DNA of 64,000 nt from Metabacillus_B sp050107715. GTDB lineage: Bacteria; Bacillota; Bacilli; Bacillales; Bacillaceae. The translations under genes and the position numbers were made by a program. Below the pieces are notes generated by a model, which was given only the letters and a program-made list of their open reading frames with translations, did not search any database and was not told the origin of the DNA. Positions 44,365 through 53,024 of this stretch are shown piece after piece (positions within the stretch are counted from its first letter, which is position 1; every line of letters begins with the position of its first letter). The DNA is taken from assembly GCF_050107715.1 (NCBI RefSeq), contig NZ_JBNILN010000001.1:744001-808000 (forward strand), given 5' to 3'.

Positions 44365-45828
44365 TTACTGCCATATTGCCTCATACCCCTTCGGCTGTTT
44401 TATAATCCAGCCTTCTTTTTCGAGTTTTTTAAATGCCTTTTGAATATCTTTTTCCTCCCAGTCCTTTAAGTACCCGTACAGCGGAGTCTGGTCCAGCTCC
44501 TGGTCCCTCACCTGGTAGGAGGTTCTGCCTTTGAGGAGCTGGGCGGCGAGATGAAGGGGCTGTTCCTTTAGCGAGCGGCTTAGTTCCCCCATGATATGAA
44601 ATACCTGCCCGAACGTTAACCTTTGGTTTTTCACCTGGATGCAGATGTCTTGCGGATCAAAGGGCTCCACAGCGTTTGCTTTTTTAAGCTGTGCTGTTAA
44701 ACCGTCCAGCTCTTCCTGTGCTTCCTCCAGTGAGCGTGAACGGACTTCCTTTAGCATGGAAATGGCCGGAAGCTCAAATTGTGACAGCCAGATGAGCTCT
44801 GATTTTTGACGGCCTTCAGGAATGTCAGCCTGCAGAAGCTGCTCCGAGAACAGTAAAAACGGAGTAGCTGTTACTTCGGGTCTTATTGGAAACCGCATTA
44901 ACGGCTCTTTAAGTACAACTGCTTCCAAAAGACCGGAGAGCTTATGTTTCCAGAGGCTTATCTGCTCTAGATCTTTGAGCAGCTGGACGTTTTGGACGGC
45001 GATCTCATTGAATTGCCTTTCAATGGTCGCGATCCTTTTGATGGCCCGGTCCATATCCGGTTCTTCTTCCAGCTCAACTCTCGAATGTTTCACATGGAAC
45101 AATCGCTTATGTTTGCAAAGCTCGCAAAGTTGAATGATCATTTGATTCTCTGAATCAAACTGCATTTCTTTTTCATGGCTGCAGGGCTCCGGGAGATTTC
45201 TGTAGGGACGCATAACAATTTCCACCCGGTGTCTCCAGTAAGAAACTTCCTCCGGGGGGGTTAACAGGGAAACGAGAGAGGAACGGTTCATTCTTTCAAC
45301 CGCTTCTGTAACACCCTTTTTCTCTTTAGCGAATCTTACAAACGGGTGCTGTTCATAGCTTTGTTCAATCAATTGCTCCCATTCCTCTTTGCTTTTCATG
45401 GAAATGTCCGCACAAAATAAGAAATCCCGAACCACCCTCTTCACATGTGAATGGAGATTGTCCTTAGTCATGTCAGGATAATTTCCTTTATAGAAGGCTT
45501 CTTCAGTTTGCGGGATGCCATGGGCATTTGAAAAATCGTTCCATAAAAAGGATTCCGGTTTCATCAGGTGCGGATGGACCCGCTCCTGCCGGTTAAGAAA
45601 AACGGGGAAAAACGCTTGGCGGTCCAGCTTTAGAAAATGCTGTAGCTTTTGGATTTCCTCTTCCGATAGGACAAGACCATCCAGGCTTTCCTGGATCCGG
45701 TTTAGGAGGGCGCGCTCTTGTTTATGACCGGCGGAGCGGACTTCTTTATTCTTCTTGCCGAGCGGAAGCAGGGCAAGGGACGGGTATGAATCAAAGTATT
45801 GGGCGTGTGATTGCAAGCTCATGGCCAT
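44365..45828 (-). CDS. RQC-like (RQC-minor-1 type) DNA- or RNA-binding protein
   Basis: A 487-residue soluble protein. A cysteine pair CELCKHKR near residue 238, with PCSHEKEMQ before it, suggests a small zinc site. A coiled-coil follows (about 255-300). The last 90 residues, LAAQLLKGRTSYQVRDQELD then TPLYGYLKDWEEKDIQKAFK, look like the RecQ C-terminal (RQC) winged helix. This layout resembles the RQC-minor-1 group of Bacillus proteins. Function is unknown; binding of structured nucleic acid is inferred from the domain. Start ATG 45828; a DUF6688 gene lies upstream on the same strand with 71 bp between. Confidence 0.6.
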   Translation of the reverse strand: MAMSLQSHAQYFDSYPSLALLPLGKKNKEVRSAGHKQERALLNRIQESLDGLVLSEEEIQKLQHFLKLDRQAFFPVFLNRQERVHPHLMKPESFLWNDFSNAHGIPQTEEAFYKGNYPDMTKDNLHSHVKRVVRDFLFCADISMKSKEEWEQLIEQSYEQHPFVRFAKEKKGVTEAVERMNRSSLVSLLTPPEEVSYWRHRVEIVMRPYRNLPEPCSHEKEMQFDSENQMIIQLCELCKHKRLFHVKHSRVELEEEPDMDRAIKRIATIERQFNEIAVQNVQLLKDLEQISLWKHKLSGLLEAVVLKEPLMRFPIRPEVTATPFLLFSEQLLQADIPEGRQKSELIWLSQFELPAISMLKEVRSRSLEEAQEELDGLTAQLKKANAVEPFDPQDICIQVKNQRLTFGQVFHIMGELSRSLKEQPLHLAAQLLKGRTSYQVRDQELDQTPLYGYLKDWEEKDIQKAFKKLEKEGWIIKQPKGYEAIWQ

Positions 45829-45899
45829 TCCTGCTTTCCTTTTGTTTAGAGACCATTATATAGAGGAACGGGCAGGAATTAAAATGAAAAGGTGCTGTT

Positions 45900-47015
45900 C
45901 TACTTTCTCAGGCTGCTGTATTGAATATGAATCCTATTCTCCGGTTTTGAATCGAACGTATAAAGCACCAGCAGAAACATCCACTCAAGCGGCTTCATGA
46001 GAAGGTAAACGGCGTCCGCGGACCAGCTTGACCGGATGTGGCGGCTGAGCGGATATCCATATTTGTCATAAAAGTTTCTGATCTTCCGGTGCAGGGTGGG
46101 CGTATACTCCTCCAATAGATGCTCAAAGGCATTTGCAATCAGCAGCTGCCGATTGACTGAGATTCGCTCTCCATTTCTTATTCCTGCCCGGATCGGTCTG
46201 ACCAGACTTTTGTGCCCCTTGAGAGATACGGTGCACAAATAGTGGGCATCCCCTTCGATGATGACCGGCGGCGGAGCCGGAATTCGAGAATACAAATAGC
46301 TGCTCGTATCAAAGAAGATCCGGATAAACCCATCTGGACGCTGTCCGAACAGAACGAGGATCAGCTGCAGAACGAACAGGGCCGGGAAAAGCATCAAAGC
46401 GGTTAATCCCGTGAGCCTGCGGTACGAGCTTGTTTGCTGGTAAATCCAGCGGATGATCTTCTTTTCCCCTTGATAGGAGTCCCTTTCAAAGCTGTCCATC
46501 ATCCGATCCATCGAGTCTTTCATCACAGCCAGATAAAGCAGGCCTGTGAATCCGAGTGAGGCCGAAAGGAGAAACGTATAGAGATTGGATTGAAAGACAG
46601 TATGGACCATATAGTTCACTGTAAAAAGGAGATTCAGCCCGAGAATGGAGCTGCAGATCGCATACAGGATGGGAGAAACCCTTTCCTTTGACCCGCCCAG
46701 AACACAGCAGGCGATGAGACCGGCCAGCTGCCAGCCCTGAAACGTGTAGATTTCCGCAGGTGCGAGCGATGAGTAAACACTGATTAATTTTGTATCAATA
46801 TATTGGGTTAATGGCTGCCCAGCAGGTGCGTTCGAGCTGTCAAGCATATGAAAAACGGCTACAGCTAAATAGCCAAAGACGGCTGTGACCAGATTCAAAC
46901 ATCCTGCTTCCTTTTTACTTTGCTTCCAGCCGAAGCTTTCAAAAAACCGCTTCAATACGAATAGAGGCCATATTAGAAACGGCGCTGCCATTAATAAGTA
47001 AACCAGCACTGCCAA
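45900..47015 (-). CDS. DUF6688-like multi-pass membrane protein
   Basis: A 371-residue protein with six or seven membrane helices in the first 230 residues and a soluble C-terminal part. The latter contains PPVIIEGDAHYLCTVSLKGH and IRAGIRNGERISVNRQLLIA, then YDKYGYPLSRHIRSSWSADA, which I associate with DUF6688. Function unknown. The RQC-like gene follows on the same strand, perhaps in the same transcript. The HtpG terminator separates it from htpG. Confidence 0.65.
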   Translation of the reverse strand: MAVLVYLLMAAPFLIWPLFVLKRFFESFGWKQSKKEAGCLNLVTAVFGYLAVAVFHMLDSSNAPAGQPLTQYIDTKLISVYSSLAPAEIYTFQGWQLAGLIACCVLGGSKERVSPILYAICSSILGLNLLFTVNYMVHTVFQSNLYTFLLSASLGFTGLLYLAVMKDSMDRMMDSFERDSYQGEKKIIRWIYQQTSSYRRLTGLTALMLFPALFVLQLILVLFGQRPDGFIRIFFDTSSYLYSRIPAPPPVIIEGDAHYLCTVSLKGHKSLVRPIRAGIRNGERISVNRQLLIANAFEHLLEEYTPTLHRKIRNFYDKYGYPLSRHIRSSWSADAVYLLMKPLEWMFLLVLYTFDSKPENRIHIQYSSLRK

Positions 47016-47085
47016 TTGGGAGTCCCCCTCTTTTATCTTGTCTGATTACTTCTATACTAGCATATTTACTTATTATGGCATTCTA

Positions 47086-47119
47086 TAAAAAACGCACGGG
47101 GGAATCGTTCCCCCGTGCG
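47086..47119 (-). terminator. Terminator of htpG
   Basis: CGCACGGGGGAA and TTCCCCCGTGCG arms (12-bp stem) with a three-base loop and seven T on the minus strand, directly after the htpG stop. Confidence 0.95.
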
Positions 47120-47124
47120 GTAAG

Positions 47125-49005
47125 TCACACCATTATTTTGCAAATATCGTTTGTAAATTCAACCGGATCCTGGATGGGCAGGCCTTCAATTAATAGAGCC
47201 TGGTTATAAAGCAAGCCTGTGTAGAGCGTGAGCTTCTCTTCATCTTTTCCGAACGCATCCTTCAAGGATTGATAGACTTCATGGTTCGGGTTGATTTCAA
47301 GAATTTTATCAGCCTGCACGCCTTGGCTATCCGGCATGGCTTTCAAAATCTTTTCCATTTCGATAGAAATTTCTCCGTCTGAAGTCAGGCAGACAGGATG
47401 AGATTTCAGGCGTTTGGAGATGCGGACATCCTTGATTTTCCCTCCGAGGATTTCCTTCATACGGGTAAACAGCTCTTTGCTGCCAGCATCTTCTGTCTCT
47501 GCTTCTTTTTCCGCTTCTGTGTCTTCGATCCCCAGGTCACCGCTTGAAACAGATTTGAATTCCTTTTCCTTATAAGCCGTCAGCATACGGATTGCGAACT
47601 CGTCCACTTCGTCTGTAAAGTAGAGGATCTCGTAGCCTTTTTCGGAAACAAGCTCTGTTTGCGGCAGCTTTTCAATGCGGGCGTGGCTCTCACCGGACGC
47701 ATAATAGATGTATTTTTGATCCTCCGGCATTCTGGATACATACTCGGCAAGGGTAACCAGCTTTTTCTCTGCCGAGGAATGGAACATAAGCAGATCCTGA
47801 AGATCTTCTTTGTTTGCACCAAAATCACTGTATACGCCGTATTTCAGCTGTCTGCCGAAGGAAGCATAAAACTTCTCATACTTCTCGCGGTCTTCTTTCA
47901 TCAGGCCGAGAAGCTGGCTTTTGATCTTGTTTTTAATATTTTTGCCAATCAGCTTCAGCTGGCGGTCATGCTGCAGCATTTCACGTGAAATGTTCAAGGA
48001 AAGATCTTCAGAATCGACCATTCCTTTCACAAAGCTGAAATAATCAGGAAGAAGGTCTGAGCATTTTTCCATGATCAATACACCGTTTGAATACAGCTCC
48101 AGCCCTTTCTCAAACTCCTTTGAATAGTAATCATAAGGTGCCTGTTCCGGCACGAAAAGAATGGCATTGTAACGGACCGCACCATCGACGCTGATATGAA
48201 TATGCTTCAGCGGTTCATCGAAACCATAGCGCTTCTCGGAATAGAAATTTTTATAATCCTCATCGGTCAGTTCGCTTTTATTCTTCCTCCAGATTGGCAC
48301 CATGCTATTGACAATCTGTTCATCCATGAAGTCTTCGTATTCATTTTCGCTGTCTTCCTTCAGCCTGCTTTCCGTGATGTCCATTTTGATCGGGTAGCGG
48401 ATGAAATCGGAGTATTTTTTGATGATGGATTTTAAACGGTATTCATCCAGGTATTCATCATAGTTTTCGTCCTCTGTATTTTCTTTAATCGTCAGAACAA
48501 TCTCTGTCCCGACCGTTTCTTTTTCTGCTGTTTCGATCGTGTAGCCGTCTGCCCCTTCCGATTTCCAAAGGTATGCTTCCTCGCTGCCAATCGGCTTTGT
48601 CAAAACCGTTACCGTATCCGCCACCATGAAGGCTGAATAAAATCCTACACCGAATTGGCCGATAATATCGTGGCCGTCTTTTGCTTCATTCTCGGATTTA
48701 AAAGCAAGAGATCCGCTTTTTGCAATGATCCCCAGGTTGTTTTCGAGCTCTTCCTTCGTCATTCCGATTCCTGTATCAGAAATGGTCAGCGTCCGGTTTT
48801 CTTTATCTGCCGAAACCTTTATGTAGTAGCCCTCTTTATTAAACGTCAAAGTGTCGTCTGTCAGTGCCCGGTAATAGATTTTGTCGATGGCATCGCTTGA
48901 GTTGGAAATAAGCTCACGCAAGAAAATTTCTTTTTGAGAGTAGATTGAGTTGATCATCATCTCCAGCAATCTTTTTGACTCTGCCTGGAATTGCTTTTTT
49001 TCCAT
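47125..49005 (-). CDS. htpG: Molecular chaperone HtpG (bacterial Hsp90)
   Basis: A 626-residue Hsp90 protein of normal length. The GHKL ATP pocket shows RELISNSSDAIDKIYY, ISDTGIGMTKEELENNLG and IGQFGVGFYSAFMVADTV. The middle domain has VDSEDLSLNISREMLQHDRQ, and the C-terminal dimerisation region ends in NDICKIMV. HtpG is an ATP-driven, cytoplasmic, dimeric chaperone. A perfect CIRCE operator lies 60 bp before the start, implying HrcA control. This is noteworthy because B. subtilis htpG is known to be heat-induced independently of HrcA. Confidence 0.97.
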   Translation of the reverse strand: MEKKQFQAESKRLLEMMINSIYSQKEIFLRELISNSSDAIDKIYYRALTDDTLTFNKEGYYIKVSADKENRTLTISDTGIGMTKEELENNLGIIAKSGSLAFKSENEAKDGHDIIGQFGVGFYSAFMVADTVTVLTKPIGSEEAYLWKSEGADGYTIETAEKETVGTEIVLTIKENTEDENYDEYLDEYRLKSIIKKYSDFIRYPIKMDITESRLKEDSENEYEDFMDEQIVNSMVPIWRKNKSELTDEDYKNFYSEKRYGFDEPLKHIHISVDGAVRYNAILFVPEQAPYDYYSKEFEKGLELYSNGVLIMEKCSDLLPDYFSFVKGMVDSEDLSLNISREMLQHDRQLKLIGKNIKNKIKSQLLGLMKEDREKYEKFYASFGRQLKYGVYSDFGANKEDLQDLLMFHSSAEKKLVTLAEYVSRMPEDQKYIYYASGESHARIEKLPQTELVSEKGYEILYFTDEVDEFAIRMLTAYKEKEFKSVSSGDLGIEDTEAEKEAETEDAGSKELFTRMKEILGGKIKDVRISKRLKSHPVCLTSDGEISIEMEKILKAMPDSQGVQADKILEINPNHEVYQSLKDAFGKDEEKLTLYTGLLYNQALLIEGLPIQDPVEFTNDICKIMV

Positions 49006-49064
49006 GGAAAAATCTCCTTTCCTTAGCCCTATTTAGTATATGTCTGCTCTATCAGTTTATAAAA

Positions 49065-49091
49065 TTAGCACTCTATCATCAAGAGTGCTAA
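49065..49091 (-). promoter_or_regulatory. Perfect CIRCE element before htpG
   Basis: TTAGCACTC, nine spacer bases, then GAGTGCTAA is an exact match to the CIRCE operator (TTAGCACTC-N9-GAGTGCTAA). It sits 60 bp upstream of the htpG ATG on the minus strand. HrcA binds CIRCE and represses until heat or other stress. The match is direct; control of htpG is inferred from position. Confidence 0.93.
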
Positions 49092-49213
49092 TCAATATTT
49101 TTTATTTTTCCTTAAAGTTCTGCCAAATTTGGCTGTTAATCAACAGGTGTAAAAAAACAACACCATGCTTAAACATACTCTTCCCGCAAAAACAGACTTA
49201 AAAACCGCTGCGA

Positions 49214-50236
49214 TCAGCCGAATAGCTTCACTAGACCATAGCCGAGCACGGAGAGAAGGACGGACCCTATCAATCCTGCGAGGAACGGTTTCATGCCCAG
49301 ACGGCGGAAACTCCGGAAGTGGACATTCATTCCAAGGCCCGCCATCGCCATTCCAATAAGCAAATAGGAAAGCTCTGTCATGGCCTTAGCAGCCGATTCG
49401 GGTACAATTCCCAACGTATTTAGTCCGGCCATAGCCAGAAAGCCGAATATAAACCAAGGGACAGATGCAGGAGAAAGAGTCCGCTTCTCTTTTCCGCGTT
49501 CGTCTCTTTGCATGATAAAACCTAGTACAAGTGCAACCGGAACCAGCAAAGCCACTCTCGTCAGCTTGGCAATTACAGCACTGTCAACCGCCTGCCCGCC
49601 CCCTGCAGCGCCAGCGGCTACAACGTGGGCAACCTCGTGGAGGGTAGCTCCTGTGAACAGCCCGTATTCAGCAGGCGTCAGGCTCAGCAAGGAATAAAAA
49701 AGGGTGTAGCCGAGCGTAAAAATTGTTCCAAGTACCGCTATGACTGCTGCACTGACCGCAGTCTCCTCCTCATTCGCCTTCAGCTGGGGAGAAACAGCCG
49801 CAATAGCTGCCGCCCCGCAAATCGCCGTTCCGCAGGCCGTCAGCAGACCGAGCTTGCGATCCACCCCAAGCTTCCGGCTCAGTCCGTATACGATTACAAG
49901 TGCAAAGATGATGTTAATGATGGAAATGACGAGCACACTCCATCCCGCATGATACACATCCGCAAGGTTCAGTCTCATGCCAAGCAGAATAATGCCGGCT
50001 CTCAAAAGCTTTTTGCTGGAAAAGGCAGTGCCCGGTAAGACATTCTCCTGTATGCCAAACGACGCCCGCCAGACCATCCCCATTAACAGTGCAAGAACTA
50101 GGGGTCCAAGCATAGATAACAAGGGCAGGCCTGCTGCATAGTGAGCCGCCGCTGCCAGCAGAAGCGTAATGCCGACTCCTTTGAGCCAGCCGGTATTTAT
50201 AGGGTGTTTCATTGGTTTAACAGCTGTTTTTTCCAT
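49214..50236 (-). CDS. YeiH family (UPF0324) membrane transporter
   Basis: A 340-residue membrane protein with about ten helices of the YeiH/UPF0324 family, thought to export sulfate or related anions. It shows GPLVLALLMGMVWRASFGIQ near residue 45, RAGIILLGMRLNL, and the family's ACGTAICGAAAIAAVSPQ. It diverges from a LysR gene 480 bp away, as in the E. coli yeiH-yeiE arrangement, so that regulator probably controls it. Copy C of the dispersed repeat lies between them. Confidence 0.85.
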   Translation of the reverse strand: MEKTAVKPMKHPINTGWLKGVGITLLLAAAAHYAAGLPLLSMLGPLVLALLMGMVWRASFGIQENVLPGTAFSSKKLLRAGIILLGMRLNLADVYHAGWSVLVISIINIIFALVIVYGLSRKLGVDRKLGLLTACGTAICGAAAIAAVSPQLKANEEETAVSAAVIAVLGTIFTLGYTLFYSLLSLTPAEYGLFTGATLHEVAHVVAAGAAGGGQAVDSAVIAKLTRVALLVPVALVLGFIMQRDERGKEKRTLSPASVPWFIFGFLAMAGLNTLGIVPESAAKAMTELSYLLIGMAMAGLGMNVHFRSFRRLGMKPFLAGLIGSVLLSVLGYGLVKLFG

Positions 50237-50344
50237 GAAGTCTCACTTCCTTCTGTTGTTCTCTATAGTTTAAAGGTGATTTTGTTATTAGTTAAATATA
50301 TAATAGTAATGGTTATTATTAAATAAATTAATAGTCGGATTTAG

Positions 50345-50610
50345 CATTGCCTCCGACCCTCGCCGTGCTAAAGCGCTAAACCTCCGTCCCCATTGCAAAC
50401 AACACCTTGTAGCACAGGCGATCACGGGTGTGCACCTCCGTCCCCCACATAATGGGAAAAAGGGGTCGGAGGCAGCCTCCGACCCTAATTATGTCTGCTG
50501 GTATTGCTCCGTCCCCTCTCCTCTAAAAGTGCCGGGGGAGTAAGGGAAAGAATTAATCCCCTCCGTCCCCAATCTTTACCTGCGACAGGGGCCGGAGGCA
50601 TTGGCCAAAA
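50345..50610. repeat. Dispersed intergenic repeat, copy C
   Basis: A copy in the yeiH-lysR intergenic region (50237-50716). It contains TTGCCTCCGACC, GTGCTAAAGCGCTAAACCTC, GCACAGG, the palindrome GGGTCGGAGGC-A-GCCTCCGACCC at 50463-50485, AATTATGTCTGCTGG, CCGTCCCC, GGGGGAGTAAGG and a closing GGCCGGAGGC. Order and spacing match copies A and B. No gene lies in the rest of the spacer. Confidence 0.75.
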
Positions 50611-50716
50611 TCGTTTCAACTGCCGCATGTCCGCGAAAAACGCCCGTTCCAAATCCCATCATTTACCACATGTATAATGATTCATACAAGACTAAGTAGA
50701 AAGAGGCGGGATCAGC

Positions 50717-51598
50717 ATGTATTATGACGCACTCAGAACCTTTGTAACCCTTGCAGAAGTCAAAAATTTCACAAAAGCTGCGGAAATTCTCCATATTTCA
50801 CAGCCGAGTGTCAGCCTGCACATTAAAAACCTGGAGAAAGAATTTCAGACAAAGCTCTTCATCCGATCTCCAAAATCCTTGAAGATTACTCCAACCGGCG
50901 AAATTTTATATGGACGGGCCAAGCAAATCATCCATATTTACGAACAGACGAAGCAGGATATTCTTGAGCATCATCACGATGTAAAAGGGAAGCTGACCAT
51001 CGGAGCGAGCTTTACGATCGGGGAATACATCCTGCCCTCATTCCTTGTTGATTTTCAGGCTCAATATCCAAACCTGAAGCTTGAGGTTGTAATTGGAAAT
51101 ACAGAAGAAATTGTTCAGTCGGTCCGTTTGTTCAAGGTCGATATCGGGTTGATTGAAGGCCAGACGAATGAAAAGGAGCTGCTTGTTGAGCCATTTATGG
51201 ATGATGAACTGTTTATTGCGGCTCCAAAGGGACATAAGCTGACGGGAAGAAAAGAAGCAAGGATTGAAGACCTGCACAACCAGGTATGGGTAACAAGGGA
51301 AGAGGGGTCCGGTACCCGTGAGTATTTGGAGCATGTGATCCGCTCCAATGGATTAAAGGTCGAGTCCTTTCTGACCATCAGCAGCAACCAGGGGATAAAA
51401 GAAACCCTGATCAGCGGAATGGAGGCTTTGTCTCTTCTCTCCCTCCATGTAATCGAACGGGATTTAACCAATAAAGTGCTCTCCATCATCCCATTAAAGG
51501 ATCACACCTTCAAAAGAAAACTCTCCATGGTGTACTCACCGGCCATGAAGAGCAAGATGAATGTGGCTGCTTTTGTTGAAGAGCTTTCAAAACGATAA
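50717..51598 (+). CDS. LysR family regulator (YeiE/CysL-like), probable partner of YeiH
   Basis: A 293-residue LysR protein. Residues 1-62 hold MYYDALRTFVTLAEVKNFTK and AEILHISQPSVSLHIKNLEK; the effector domain follows. The sequence and length fit CysL/YeiE-type regulators of sulfur or anion metabolism. It diverges from the YeiH transporter, the classical arrangement. The start ATG has GAGGCGGGA nearby. Convergent with the rhodopsin gene, whose stop is 13 bp away. Confidence 0.85.
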   Translation: MYYDALRTFVTLAEVKNFTKAAEILHISQPSVSLHIKNLEKEFQTKLFIRSPKSLKITPTGEILYGRAKQIIHIYEQTKQDILEHHHDVKGKLTIGASFTIGEYILPSFLVDFQAQYPNLKLEVVIGNTEEIVQSVRLFKVDIGLIEGQTNEKELLVEPFMDDELFIAAPKGHKLTGRKEARIEDLHNQVWVTREEGSGTREYLEHVIRSNGLKVESFLTISSNQGIKETLISGMEALSLLSLHVIERDLTNKVLSIIPLKDHTFKRKLSMVYSPAMKSKMNVAAFVEELSKR

Positions 51599-51610
51599 GT
51601 TGAATGTGTC

Positions 51611-52324
51611 TCAGGAATGTTTTGCTTTAGTTCCTGCAGATAAATTTCCGAGCTTGCGGAGCCCTGCAAGATCTAAGATACTGAATCCAATTTTTGAAAA
51701 AACAGGCAGGATAACAAAGGCCGCGACATCAGTGATTTCCTGAGTCAGACCTAAACCTGAAGGCCCGATAAGCCAAACCGAGGGATAGCTGATCCAAAAA
51801 AGCGTTAAATACAGAGCGATCCTTGAATAATGCCGGCCAAGCTTTTGTCCTCCATGATACGCTATACGCCGCAGAGGGTACCAGATGTTGTATAAAATAA
51901 TCAATAGAGCGGCAACTCCCAGCACATACCAAATGTAGTTCAGAGGCTCAGGTGAAAAATCAGCAATCAGGCCTGTCAGAATCATGAAAACGTCCGCGGA
52001 AATGAGCGTAGCTATGATTGCTTTGTCTGCTTTTTTTTCGTAAAACATAGCAGTAAGAGCTAAGGCCAGCAGCAGAAGCGGGGTGGTGACAGCCCAGTCC
52101 AAATATCGGGCAAAGTATACAGTCCCTTCAGGCCTCTCCAGCAATCCCTGTCCGAGAGCAATGGACAAATAGGCTGCTCCAGACCACGCCGGAATGATCC
52201 CTGCAATTGCGTATTCATACATAGGCACTCCTTTGGGATTCCTGCTCAATATATAAAAATAGGCAGCTCCTAAAATCATCACTATAAAATAGATATAATT
52301 TAATACACTTACTGCATCATTCAT
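51611..52324 (-). CDS. Microbial rhodopsin, xenorhodopsin type
   Basis: A 237-residue seven-helix protein with retinal lysine Lys211 in SKIGF of helix G. Helix C reads ARYLDWAVTTPLLLLALAL: Arg73, primary counterion Asp76, Thr80 (DTA motif; residue corresponding to bacteriorhodopsin Asp96 is Ala87). The position of bacteriorhodopsin Asp212, four residues before the lysine, is Pro207, as in Anabaena sensory rhodopsin and the inward proton pumps called xenorhodopsins. The ATG at 52324 follows GGAGGTGAG; a GTG three codons earlier is too close to it. No retinal synthesis (blh, crtY) or transducer gene is in the window. Relation to Bacillus coahuilensis-type xenorhodopsin is likely. It could pump protons inward or sense light. 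Confidence 0.87.
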   Translation of the reverse strand: MNDAVSVLNYIYFIVMILGAAYFYILSRNPKGVPMYEYAIAGIIPAWSGAAYLSIALGQGLLERPEGTVYFARYLDWAVTTPLLLLALALTAMFYEKKADKAIIATLISADVFMILTGLIADFSPEPLNYIWYVLGVAALLIILYNIWYPLRRIAYHGGQKLGRHYSRIALYLTLFWISYPSVWLIGPSGLGLTQEITDVAAFVILPVFSKIGFSILDLAGLRKLGNLSAGTKAKHS

Positions 52325-52401
52325 CTTCCTCACCTCACCTCCAGTGTTTCCATTTAAAAAGAGGTCAATTCATATTTACTTTTTCAGTTGTTTGATTTCA
52401 G

Positions 52402-52438
52402 AAAAAAACCGGCTATCCCACGCAGGGATAACCGGTTT
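52402..52438 (-). terminator. Terminator of the AKR-TetR operon
   Basis: AAACCGGTTATCCC and GGGATAGCCGGTTT arms on the minus strand (14 bp with one mismatch), a five-base loop and seven T, just after the TetR stop. Confidence 0.92.
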
Positions 52439-52442
52439 CTGT

Positions 52443-53021
52443 TCAGTTCACTATTCCGGAAAGGATCACCTTCCAGACAAGCTTAAACTCCTCCTCAATA
52501 TCCGGGGAAGCCCACTCTTTTGCGTGCGCGGGATGATGGAACTTAGCGGTTGCTATAAAAATTCCTTTAGCTGTTTCTTTCGCATCAGCCGATTTGAACT
52601 CCTGATTAGCCATTCCATCCTGAATGAACGGGACCATCTGGCTGACAAGTTCTGAAATATGAGCGCTGATAACATCCACTGATTCTTCGGCCAGTGCCGT
52701 ATACATCGCAAAAAGCTCAGGATCTTCCTTAACGAGAGAATGTTTAATATGAATGAGCGTTTGCACCCATTTGAGTAAGCGTTCTGTGGCAGAGCCGTCT
52801 TTTTTCAAAACCCCCTGTAAAGGCTGAATGATGGCGTGAAGCCATCTCTCAGCAACTGCCTCGCGCAGAGAGGCTTTGCTTGGAAAATGCCGGTAGATGG
52901 TGCCGTGGCTGATCTTTAGCGCTCTTGCCACATCCACTACACTTGTTTTTTCTGGACCAAACCTTCTGAGCACCTGCTCTGCCGTATCCAGAATGGTTTC
53001 TCTTGTTAATTGTTCAGACAC
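52443..53021 (-). CDS. TetR family regulator
   Basis: A 192-residue TetR-type repressor. The helix-turn-helix is DVARALKISHGTIYRHFPSK (residues 25-44), followed by a helical ligand domain with a YsiA-like end (MVPFIQDGMANQEFKSADAK). It starts with GTG three bases after the stop of the aldo/keto reductase gene, so the two genes are one operon, and the repressor probably controls it. Its ligand, presumably an aldehyde or drug-like compound, is unknown. Confidence 0.88.
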   Translation of the reverse strand: MSEQLTRETILDTAEQVLRRFGPEKTSVVDVARALKISHGTIYRHFPSKASLREAVAERWLHAIIQPLQGVLKKDGSATERLLKWVQTLIHIKHSLVKEDPELFAMYTALAEESVDVISAHISELVSQMVPFIQDGMANQEFKSADAKETAKGIFIATAKFHHPAHAKEWASPDIEEEFKLVWKVILSGIVN

Positions 53022-53024
53022 TTT

